Source: an uncultured Moraxella sp. (GTDB lineage Bacteria > Pseudomonadota > Gammaproteobacteria > Pseudomonadales > Moraxellaceae). From it: 12,085 nucleotides of DNA. The stretch is from the NCBI GenBank assembly GCA_937889485.1, contig CALAPG010000067.1, positions 1 to 12,085 of the forward strand, in the 5' to 3' direction. The notes below the pieces were generated by a model, which ran no database searches, had not been told where the DNA came from, and saw only the letters and a list, made by a program, of their open reading frames with translations. Of the stretch, positions 6,246-12,085 are shown in pieces (within the stretch, counting starts at the first letter, position 1; each line of letters starts with the position of its first letter). The translations under genes and the position numbers were made by a program.

Positions 6246-7484
6246 ATGACAATCTTTGACCCTAATTGGCAAAACGATGCACTTGACTTGTCATGCGATT
6301 ATGCCGACCCAACAATCGCAGTACGCGCAGGCTATCACCGTACTGATGAAGGCGAGCATAACGAAGCCATTTTTACTACCAGCTCTTATGTCTATCAAAA
6401 CGCGCAAGAAGCGGCTGACCATTTTAACGGCAACAAAAAAGGCAATGTCTACTCAAGGCACACCAACCCAACTGTACGCGCTTTTGAGCGGCGTTTGGCA
6501 GCATTAGAAGGTGGCGAGCGGGCGGTAGCAACCGCCTCTGGCATGGGTGCAATCTTGACCATGTGCCTAGCTTACCTCAAAGCTGGCGACCATCTATTGG
6601 CTGCCAAACAGCTTTTTGGGTCGTCTGTCGCGCTATTTGACACTTATTTTACCACGCTTGGCATTACGGTGAGTTATGTGGACTGCTTTGACAACACCGC
6701 ATGGCAAGCAGCCATACAGCCCAATACCAAAGTACTATACTGTGAAAGCCCAAGCAACCCACTGGCACAAATTGCGGATTTGGTGTTTTTATCTACGCTT
6801 GCTCATGACCATAACGCGTTACTGATTGTTGATAACTGTTTTGCTACCCCTGCCATTCAAAAACCCCTACAGCTAGGCGCCGATGTGGTGTTACATTCTG
6901 CAAGCAAGTACATTGATGGGCAAGGGCGGGTGCTGGGTGGGGCGTTAGTAGGCAGTGATGCTTTGATGGAAAAAGCCTTTGGTGTGGTGCGCACAGGCGG
7001 TATTAGTTTATCGCCTTTTAATGCTTGGGTGCTACTAAAGGGACTTGAAACCCTTAGCTTACGCATGAAGGCGCACTGTGAGAATGCCAACCAAGTGGCG
7101 GCATTCCTAAACAGCCACCCAAAAGTGAGCAAGGTGCATTTTTCAGGACTGCCAGACCATCCCTCACATACGTTGGCAAAACAGCAGCATACGGGGCTAA
7201 AACATGTACAAGGCGGCGCTTTTGGTGCGATTATTGGCTTTGAAGTTGCCGACCAAGCCGCCGCTTGGCAGGTGATTGATAGTACCCAAATGATTTCAAT
7301 TACCAACAACTTAGGTGATGCCAAAAGCACCATCACCCACCCAGCGACCACGACCCACTTTCGCATGACGCAGGCACAGCGGGTCGAGGCGGGCGTAACA
7401 GATGGACTGATTCGCCTGTCTGTCGGTCTTGAGGCAGTTGAAGACATCATAAACGACTTAAAACTTGGGTTAGATAGCCTGTAA
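6246..7484 (+). CDS. metZ: O-succinylhomoserine sulfhydrylase (MetZ)
   Basis: A cytosolic PLP enzyme of the Cys/Met-metabolism family that makes homocysteine directly from O-succinylhomoserine and sulfide in methionine synthesis. The 412 residues are normal length. 'YSRHTNPT' (69-76), the phosphate-binding 'SGMGAI' (98-103), D196 in 'LIVDNCFATP' (ring nitrogen), and K221 in 'HSASKYIDGQGR' (Schiff base) are all present. 'GQGRVLGG' after the lysine and 'HPATTTHFRM' near the C-terminus favour MetZ over cystathionine gamma-synthase or beta-lyase, but O-acetylhomoserine use cannot be excluded. The ATG has no clear Shine-Dalgarno site. It stands alone: ybaB follows after 162 bases with its own promoter. 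In Pseudomonas metZ often follows purF; that link is not seen here. Confidence 0.93.
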   Translation: MTIFDPNWQNDALDLSCDYADPTIAVRAGYHRTDEGEHNEAIFTTSSYVYQNAQEAADHFNGNKKGNVYSRHTNPTVRAFERRLAALEGGERAVATASGMGAILTMCLAYLKAGDHLLAAKQLFGSSVALFDTYFTTLGITVSYVDCFDNTAWQAAIQPNTKVLYCESPSNPLAQIADLVFLSTLAHDHNALLIVDNCFATPAIQKPLQLGADVVLHSASKYIDGQGRVLGGALVGSDALMEKAFGVVRTGGISLSPFNAWVLLKGLETLSLRMKAHCENANQVAAFLNSHPKVSKVHFSGLPDHPSHTLAKQQHTGLKHVQGGAFGAIIGFEVADQAAAWQVIDSTQMISITNNLGDAKSTITHPATTTHFRMTQAQRVEAGVTDGLIRLSVGLEAVEDIINDLKLGLDSL

Positions 7485-7589
7485 CTTGGGTGTGCTAGAT
7501 AAGAGATATTAGGCTGAGCCAAAAACTGCTAATCTGCTGATTGGACAAAATGGTAAGTCTATAGTAATAAACCTAACTTTTAATAGACA

Positions 7590-7619
7590 TAGACAGTTTG
7601 TGGTTAAATTCGTTACAAT
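7590..7619 (+). promoter_or_regulatory. Sigma-70-type promoter for ybaB
   Basis: TAGACA (7590-7595) and TACAAT (7614-7619) each match the consensus at five of six bases, with an 18-base spacer. Transcription should start near 7626, about 20 bases before the ybaB ATG. The preceding metZ-ybaB gap shows no convincing terminator. Confidence 0.6.
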
Positions 7620-7646
7620 GAGGCATCTGTTTAACAAGGATACATT

Positions 7647-7976
7647 ATGAACCTTCAAGCCCTAATGCAACAAGCACAAATGATGCAAAAACAAGTCGAA
7701 AAAAATGTAGAAGCGGCAAAAAATAAATTGGCAGAAAAAGAAGTGCATGCCGAGGCAGGCAATGGCTTGGTCAAAGTCACCATGAATGGTCGCCATGTCG
7801 TCAAACGCCTACAGATTGATCCAAGTCTATTACAAGACGAGCCAGACATGATTGAAGACTTGATTGCCGCCGCCATCAATGATGCGGTACGCCAAGCCGA
7901 TGCACTGCATGAATCAGAAATGGCAAGTGCCACCAGTGGTATGGGATTACCACCTGGTATGAACGGTTTATTTTAA
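7647..7976 (+). CDS. ybaB: YbaB/EbfC family nucleoid-associated protein
   Basis: A small dimeric DNA-binding protein of the YbaB/EbfC family, thought to coat or bend DNA; its exact role is unsettled. The 109 residues match the family: an N-terminal amphipathic helix rich in Q and M ('[17 protein letters not shown]'), the core '[27 protein letters not shown]' region (starting at V33), '[18 protein letters not shown]' (67-84), and a flexible Gly/Met/Pro tail. AAGGA (7636-7640) six bases before the ATG fixes the start. In many bacteria the order is dnaX-ybaB-recR; here recR follows 192 bases later after a terminator and dnaX is not adjacent upstream, where metZ lies instead. Confidence 0.95.
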   Translation: MNLQALMQQAQMMQKQVEKNVEAAKNKLAEKEVHAEAGNGLVKVTMNGRHVVKRLQIDPSLLQDEPDMIEDLIAAAINDAVRQADALHESEMASATSGMGLPPGMNGLF

Positions 7977-8000
7977 GCCCACTTTTACGCCTAGCATGAC

Positions 8001-8042
8001 GTCAAATAGGGCGTCAATACTACATCAATACGGTGTCATAAT
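8001..8042 (+). repeat. Four short direct repeats at 11-12 base spacing after ybaB
   Basis: GTCAAATA (8001), GTCAATAC (8013), ATCAATAC (8024) and GTCATAAT (8035) are related octamers spaced 12, 11 and 11 bases, about one helical turn. They lie between the ybaB stop and its terminator. They may be a protein-binding array or chance in AT-rich DNA; the last unit is the weakest. Confidence 0.35.
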
Positions 8043-8071
8043 GGCTTGCGATTTTATGACATTGCCCCCAT

Positions 8072-8102
8072 AAAAAGCTGATAATACGTTATCGGCTTTT
8101 TT
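8072..8102 (+). terminator. Rho-independent terminator of ybaB
   Basis: A 13-base stem (8072-8084 with 8089-8101, one G-T pair) closes a four-base TACG loop. The 3' side runs into six T (8097-8102). Because the 5' flank is A-rich, it could act in both directions, but only the plus strand has a gene ending into it. recR starts 67 bases further on and so needs its own promoter or read-through. Confidence 0.85.
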
Positions 8103-8168
8103 ATTTGTGGGTGTCCAAGGGTGCCACAGCCTTTCATTTAATCATGTGATAAGTAGATCCAATCGACT

Positions 8169-8777
8169 ATGCTAACCCCAAAATTTGATGAATTAGTTCA
8201 GCAATTAAAAGTACTACCTGGTGTGGGTGCCAAGACCGCGCAGCGCATGGCATTACATCTATTGACCTATAAACGCCCTCAAGGACAACAGCTTGCCGAA
8301 GCATTGATGGTGGCAATGACCCAAATAAAACAGTGTCAAATTTGCCGCGGCTTGTCTGACGAGGATATTTGCCCCGTATGCAGTGACCCACGCCGTAGCG
8401 ATGCCGTGCTCTGCATTGTAGAAACCGCTGCCGATATGATGGCGATAGAGCAGACTGCCAATTTTGATGGGCAGTATTTTGTGCTAGGTGGGCACTTATC
8501 ACCGATTGATGGAATTGGTGCCGCTCAGCTTGGCATCCATCAGCTAATAGAGCGGCTCAAACAGCGGCAACAGCAAGGGCAGCCTATCCAAGAAGTAATC
8601 TTGGCGACCAGTACCACGGTGGAGGGGCAAACCACGGCACACTTTATTAGTGAAGCGGTCAAACCCTACGTGCAAAGCATCAGTCGCATTGCGCAAGGCA
8701 TTCCGATGGGTGGGGAGCTTGAATACCTCGATGCCATGACTTTAGGGCAAGCCCTACAAAATCGTGGGCAGCTTTAA
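8169..8777 (+). CDS. recR: Recombination mediator protein RecR
   Basis: Acts with RecF and RecO to load RecA on gapped single-stranded DNA during recombination repair. The 202 residues are standard. Order of parts: helix-hairpin-helix '[20 protein letters not shown]' (13-32), a four-cysteine zinc finger C56-C59-C68-C71 in '[16 protein letters not shown]', the Toprim domain from about residue 79 with E85 in 'CIVETAADM', and the C-terminal '[15 protein letters not shown]' (103-117), '[14 protein letters not shown]' and '[18 protein letters not shown]' blocks. Everything expected is intact. The ATG at 8169 gives the normal N-terminus, although the ribosome site is poor. Neighbour ybaB is its usual partner, which supports the call. 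Confidence 0.97.
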   Translation: MLTPKFDELVQQLKVLPGVGAKTAQRMALHLLTYKRPQGQQLAEALMVAMTQIKQCQICRGLSDEDICPVCSDPRRSDAVLCIVETAADMMAIEQTANFDGQYFVLGGHLSPIDGIGAAQLGIHQLIERLKQRQQQGQPIQEVILATSTTVEGQTTAHFISEAVKPYVQSISRIAQGIPMGGELEYLDAMTLGQALQNRGQL

Positions 8778-8863
8778 TTAGAGTGATAAAACAACAATCA
8801 GATTGGCAAGACAACAGCGTATAAACTTAGTAAAATAACCGCAATCCCTTCTTGCATAAGAAC

Positions 8864-10063
8864 ATGACCATGCTCACACAACAGCCTTTAGACTACCCCG
8901 CCCAGCAGCAGCTGGCAGCGTTACCTGTTACTTGGGTCAAAACCCAAGAAGACTTGTTCACCTTACTTGATGAAATTGACGCCACAGATACTATCGCGCT
9001 GGATACAGAATTTATCAAGCGTGATACTTTTTTTCCTATTTTGGCACTGATTCAAGTCAACACAGGTCAGGGCATTTATCTATTAGATGCCCCCAAGCTA
9101 TACCTTGAAGAGTTTTGGGAAGTGATACGCGAAGTGCCCACGTTGGTGCTACATGCGTGCGGTGAAGATTTGGGCATTTATTATCTATTATCTAGATTGC
9201 CCACGCTTACCAATGTGTTTGACACCCAAATAGGACTGGGTTTTTTGACAGGCGAGGGATCGTTGGGTTATCAAAAATCTTTGCATGAAACCCTTGATGT
9301 ACATGTAGATAAAGCAGAAAGCCAATCAGATTGGCTGCAGCGTCCACTGACTGCCGAGCAAGAACGCTATGCAGCAGATGATGTCCGCTACCTATTACCC
9401 ATGTTTGAGGTGATTCAACAGCAGCTGACCGACCAAGGGCTATGGCAGCAAGCCCTAGAAGATTGCCAAAGCTACACCCAAGAACTCTACGACAATTTTC
9501 ATACACCTGACACCGAGTTATACCTAAGCGTGGCAGATTTTCGTGACAACCCGCAGCAGCTTGCCATATTACAAACATTGTGCGAGTGGCGCGAGCAGCT
9601 AGCAAAATCGATCAATAAACCCCGTACCTTTATCTTACGTCCCCAAGCGCTACGTGAAATTATCGAAAAACCGCCATACAGTATGAAGCAGCTGAGCTTT
9701 ACCAGCATGAAGCCTAATGTTATACGTATGTATGGTCAAGAGGTTTTGACATTAATTGATGAAGTGCGAAAAATGGATGAAAGCGACTATCCTGAGGTGT
9801 TACCCTTGCCGTATCGTAGTTTGTCTAGCGAGGTACAAGCCCAGTTAGAAGCCGCTATCATGCAGCGCAGCCAATACCTTGCGGTTGGCGAAAATATTCT
9901 CATGCGCAAAAAGTGGCTATCTGAACTCTATGCCTTTACCGTAGCGGACACCAAGCCCAAGCTCAGCCCTTGGCTCAGTGGTTGGCGTAAAGAATGGGTA
10001 TTTGCCAGTCTGGTGCCCATCTTACAAGCAGTGACCTTACAAGCCACACCACCGACACCCTAA
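8864..10063 (+). CDS. rnd: Ribonuclease D
   Basis: A 3'-5' exoribonuclease that trims tRNA precursors and other small RNAs. Residues, counted from the ATG at 8864: exonuclease motif I 'ALDTEFI' with D47 and E49; motif II 'LHACGEDLGIY' with D102; motif III Y169-A-A-D-D173 in 'ERYAADDVRYL'. This gives the full DEDDy set. An HRDC domain follows (about 232-300, 'LCEWREQLAKSINKPRTFILRP' region), plus a helical C-terminal part. At 399 residues it is slightly longer than the E. coli enzyme. The frame extends to a TTG at 8852; the ATG at 8864 or the one at 8870 is more likely, and no clear Shine-Dalgarno site decides. It follows recR by 86 bases, without a clear terminator, and converges with ridA. 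Confidence 0.92.
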   Translation: MTMLTQQPLDYPAQQQLAALPVTWVKTQEDLFTLLDEIDATDTIALDTEFIKRDTFFPILALIQVNTGQGIYLLDAPKLYLEEFWEVIREVPTLVLHACGEDLGIYYLLSRLPTLTNVFDTQIGLGFLTGEGSLGYQKSLHETLDVHVDKAESQSDWLQRPLTAEQERYAADDVRYLLPMFEVIQQQLTDQGLWQQALEDCQSYTQELYDNFHTPDTELYLSVADFRDNPQQLAILQTLCEWREQLAKSINKPRTFILRPQALREIIEKPPYSMKQLSFTSMKPNVIRMYGQEVLTLIDEVRKMDESDYPEVLPLPYRSLSSEVQAQLEAAIMQRSQYLAVGENILMRKKWLSELYAFTVADTKPKLSPWLSGWRKEWVFASLVPILQAVTLQATPPTP

Positions 10064-10095
10064 AATAAACCGCCCAACTAATCAAATTTGGGCGG
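10061..10095 (-). terminator. Terminator for the ridA-dadA transcript
   Basis: CCGCCCAA (10070-10077) pairs exactly with TTGGGCGG (10088-10095) around a ten-base loop. On the minus strand it is followed by TTTATTTTA, a U-rich tract, so it ends leftward transcription from dadA and ridA. On the plus strand no T-run follows, so it is weaker for rnd. The tract overlaps the rnd stop codon. Confidence 0.7.
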
Positions 10096-10098
10096 CAC

Positions 10099-10145
10099 TA
10101 TGTAAGTTTATGTAAGTTTAAGTGCAAAAAATTAAGTGTAAAAAA
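10099..10145. repeat. Two adjacent tandem repeats between rnd and ridA
   Basis: TGTAAGTTTA occurs twice exactly, back to back (10101-10120). It overlaps a second pair of 14-base units, TTAAGTGCAAAAAA (10118-10131) and TTAAGTGTAAAAAA (10132-10145), which differ at one base. The whole lies in the non-coding gap between convergent genes and probably arose by slippage. Confidence 0.8.
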
Positions 10146-10166
10146 GACAAAAACCCCTGCCAGCCA

Positions 10167-10538
10167 TTATATATTAGCAACAGGCAACGCCGCAGTCACC
10201 ACAATTTCAATGCCCCAGCGTGGATCCACCAACTCAGCTTGAACGGTAGCCCGTGTAGGTTTTGGGCAACCTTGCAGCCAGTTTGCCCAAAGTGAATTAA
10301 TCACGGGCATGTCTGCCAAGTTTTTGACAAAAAGTTGTGCGGATAACAACTGGTTTTTATCACTGCCTACCGTGGCTAATAGGCAATCAATATTGGCAAA
10401 AACCTCTTGTGCTTGGGTTTGTATATCAGCATCAGGCGTATTGGGTACTTGTCCTGCTAGATAAATCACGTGATTAAAAATCGTCATTTCACTTAAATAA
10501 TCATTGCTATCTACGCGTTTGATGGGGGTGGTTGTCAT
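10167..10538 (-). CDS. ridA: RidA/YjgF family enamine/imine deaminase
   Basis: A small cytosolic trimer-forming protein that hydrolyses reactive enamine/imine intermediates such as 2-aminoacrylate, releasing ammonia. The 123 residues match the family: 'IYLAGQVPNTPDADIQTQAQEVFANI' region (25-50), and the C-terminal 'PTRATVQAELVDPRWGIEIVVTA' region, where R96 corresponds to the carboxylate-binding arginine and E111 to the water-activating glutamate. TCCT on the plus strand (10545-10548; AGGA on the coding strand), six bases before the ATG, supports the start. It lies 48 bases after dadA on the same strand, so the pair is probably an operon. DadA turns D-amino acids into imino acids, so a Rid partner fits well; that functional link is inferred. 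The precise Rid subfamily is uncertain. Confidence 0.9.
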   Translation of the reverse strand: MTTTPIKRVDSNDYLSEMTIFNHVIYLAGQVPNTPDADIQTQAQEVFANIDCLLATVGSDKNQLLSAQLFVKNLADMPVINSLWANWLQGCPKPTRATVQAELVDPRWGIEIVVTAALPVANI

Positions 10539-10586
10539 ATGTTTTCCTCAAAAGTTAATGGATTTACGGAGTTTTTTATGAGTAAT

Positions 10587-11840
10587 TTAGTGGTAACGCT
10601 GCAAGGATAGTCCTTCGGTATTAATGTCAGGGGTTTGGTTTAATACCAAATCGCTAATGAGTTTGCCCGAACCACAAGCCATTGTCCAACCTAACGTACC
10701 ATGCCCCGTATTTAAAAATAAATTTGGATAACGGGTAGCCCCAATAATTGGCGTGCTGTCAGGGGTCATAGGACGTAATCCCGTCCAAAAAGACGCTTGT
10801 GGCAAATCACCACCTGGGAACAAATTGTTGGTCACCATTTCCAGCGTTGCGCGTCTTTTTGGGTTTAGGCTAAGATCAAAACCACTTAATTCTGCCATCC
10901 CGCCCACACGGATACGTTGGTCAAATCGGGTCAAAGCAATTTTGTAAGTTTCATCTAGCACGGTCGATTGTGGCGCAAAATTGCTATCCACAATCGGAAC
11001 AGTTAATGAGTAGCCTTTGACAGGATACACAGGTAAGTCAAGTTTTAGGGGCTTGACCAACTCACGAGAATAACTGCCCAATGCTAACACATAGCGATCC
11101 GCCGTCAGACGTTGACCGTTCACCATCACGCCTGTAACCGTGCCGCCTTCTACTAGCAGCTGTTCAATAGATTGATTATATAAAAACGTCACCCCCATCG
11201 ACTTTGCCTTATCAGCTAACGCTTGACTAAACAAAAAACAGTCGCCCGTTTCATCATTTGGCAAGTGTAGCCCACCCACTAACTGCTCACTGACATGACT
11301 TAGGGCAGGTTCAATGTGGGACAAATCTTTCCCATTCTCAATGAGCTTAAATGCCACACCCGTCTCTTTTAACACCTCAATATCTTGATAAACTGCTTCA
11401 AGCTGTGAGGGCTTGCGAAAAATTTGCAGCGTTCCTTGTGAACGATTTTCATAAGCAATGCCTGTGTCTTCGCGCAGCGCCCGCAAGCAATCGCGACTAT
11501 ATTCTGCCACCCGAACCATACGTTCTTTATTGATTGCATAGCGGTCTGCTTGGCAGTTTTTGAGCATTTGCAACATCCAATTCAGCTGCCATAGACTGCC
11601 ATCTAATTTAATCGCGAGTGGTGCATGCGCCTCAAACAGCCATTTAATCGCCTTGACAGGAATACCAGGTGCTGCCCACGGGGTTGAATAGCCAGGTGAA
11701 ATCTGCCCTGCATTACCAAAGCTGGTTTCCTGTGCTGCCCCTGATTGTCGGTCAATCACCGTGACCTTTGCCCCTTGTTTCGCCAGATAATAGGCACTTG
11801 TCAGCCCAATAACGCCACTACCCAATACTATGACATGCAT
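10587..11840 (-). CDS. dadA: D-amino acid dehydrogenase (DadA)
   Basis: A membrane-associated FAD enzyme that oxidises D-alanine and other D-amino acids to 2-oxo acids and ammonia, passing electrons to the respiratory chain. From the ATG chosen, the FAD motif GSGVIG is at residues 7-12 and D30 ends the second strand of the Rossmann fold; '[22 protein letters not shown]' region follows; the C-terminal '[38 protein letters not shown]' region is highly typical of DadA. The frame reaches a TTG ending at 11852, but the ATG ending at 11840 (417 residues, 'MHVIVLGSG') matches family N-termini. It is divergent from an lrp gene, as in Pseudomonas, where Lrp/DadR activates dadA with L-alanine. The usual partner dadX (alanine racemase) is not beside it; ridA is. 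Confidence 0.94.
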   Translation of the reverse strand: MHVIVLGSGVIGLTSAYYLAKQGAKVTVIDRQSGAAQETSFGNAGQISPGYSTPWAAPGIPVKAIKWLFEAHAPLAIKLDGSLWQLNWMLQMLKNCQADRYAINKERMVRVAEYSRDCLRALREDTGIAYENRSQGTLQIFRKPSQLEAVYQDIEVLKETGVAFKLIENGKDLSHIEPALSHVSEQLVGGLHLPNDETGDCFLFSQALADKAKSMGVTFLYNQSIEQLLVEGGTVTGVMVNGQRLTADRYVLALGSYSRELVKPLKLDLPVYPVKGYSLTVPIVDSNFAPQSTVLDETYKIALTRFDQRIRVGGMAELSGFDLSLNPKRRATLEMVTNNLFPGGDLPQASFWTGLRPMTPDSTPIIGATRYPNLFLNTGHGTLGWTMACGSGKLISDLVLNQTPDINTEGLSLQRYH

Positions 11841-11870
11841 CACTATCCCCAATGCTTAATGTATAAAAAG

Positions 11871-11884
11871 TTAACCCTAGTTAA
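11871..11884. promoter_or_regulatory. Candidate operator dyad upstream of dadA
   Basis: TTAAC-CCTA-GTTAA is a perfect inverted repeat 30 bases upstream of the dadA start in the dadA-lrp divergent gap. A TATACT-like -10 box (complement of AGTATA at 11892-11897) lies beside it on the minus strand, without a good -35. A regulator such as Lrp could bind here. By eye only. Confidence 0.3.
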
Positions 11885-11942
11885 TTTTGCTAGTATAAAA
11901 TAAGGTTTGTGGCAAAATTTACTGTTTTTAGGGCTATTTATC

Positions 11943-11965
11943 GGTAATATCGTGAAATAATTACC
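11943..11965. promoter_or_regulatory. Candidate operator dyad upstream of lrp
   Basis: GGTAAT (11943-11948) and ATTACC (11960-11965) form an inverted repeat with an 11-base AT-rich centre, 28 bases before the lrp start. Lrp-family proteins often bind degenerate AT-rich dyads of about 15 bases and repress their own gene. The match to any defined Lrp consensus is loose. Confidence 0.3.
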
Positions 11966-11993
11966 AAAAATTGAAAAAATGAAGGATTTTATA

Positions 11994-12085
11994 ATGCGTG
12001 AACTTGATCGTATTGACCAATTAATCTTAGACATACTACAAACAGATGGGCGGATTTCTATCAGTGAGCTGGCAAGTCGGGTAAA
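11994..12085 (+). CDS. lrp: Lrp/AsnC-family transcriptional regulator, N-terminal part
   Basis: Only the first 30 codons are in the window; the gene runs off the end. 'ELDRIDQLILDILQTDGRISISELASRV' (two pieces: 'ELDRIDQLILDIL' and 'QTDGRISISELASRV') is the start of the AsnC-type winged helix-turn-helix. AAGGA (11982-11986), seven bases before the ATG, fixes the start. Being divergent from dadA, it is most likely the local activator of dadA-ridA that responds to L-alanine (as DadR in Pseudomonas or Lrp in enteric bacteria). The effector-binding domain cannot be seen, so global Lrp and the local DadR type cannot be told apart. Confidence 0.88.
   Translation, partial: MRELDRIDQLILDILQTDGRISISELASRV

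Noticed and set aside
6857..7522. A 221-codon minus-strand frame opposite metZ
   Set aside because: Antisense to an intact PLP enzyme; low-complexity S, A, P, T content and no motif.
8001..8042. CRISPR-like array
   Set aside because: Units are eight bases and degenerate with 3-4 base gaps; a CRISPR has 23-40 base repeats and spacers of similar size.

Overview
The window joins two unrelated genomes. Positions 1 to about 3030 are GC-rich, with strong Shine-Dalgarno sites and clostridial-type proteins; this fits a gut Firmicute of the Oscillospiraceae, most like Faecalibacterium (inferred from composition and style, not searched). From about 3040 to the end the DNA is clearly more AT-rich and the genes (metZ, ybaB, recR, rnd, ridA, dadA, lrp) look like a gammaproteobacterium of the Moraxellaceae (Moraxella/Psychrobacter type). 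The switch falls inside two genes on opposite strands, and nothing resembling an insertion sequence, integrase or tRNA attachment site lies there. The simplest reading is a chimeric contig or clone, not a biological transfer.

Left part (1-3030): the end of a family 2 glycosyltransferase, a strong perfect-palindrome terminator, a promoter-like site with a roughly 200-base GC-rich leader, then rfbA and rfbD (two of the four dTDP-L-rhamnose genes) and the start of a small membrane protein with an 18-residue repeat. These genes suit cell-surface rhamnose polysaccharide synthesis; the glycosyltransferase may be a rhamnosyltransferase that uses the product.

Right part (3040-12085): on the minus strand, a MHS-type MFS transporter cut off at its C-terminus by the junction, and a phospholipase D/cardiolipin-synthase-like lipoprotein. 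On the plus strand, divergent from these, lie metZ (methionine synthesis), ybaB and recR (nucleoid and recombination repair pair) and rnd (RNase D). Convergent with rnd, on the minus strand, is a dadA-ridA pair for D-amino acid oxidation and imine clean-up, and divergent from dadA the first 30 codons of an Lrp/AsnC-family regulator. This is the familiar arrangement in which Lrp/DadR controls D-alanine catabolism.

I found no CRISPR array, RNA gene, mobile element or defence system. The most important observation is the chimeric junction; the rest are small regulatory or repeat features in otherwise ordinary housekeeping DNA.
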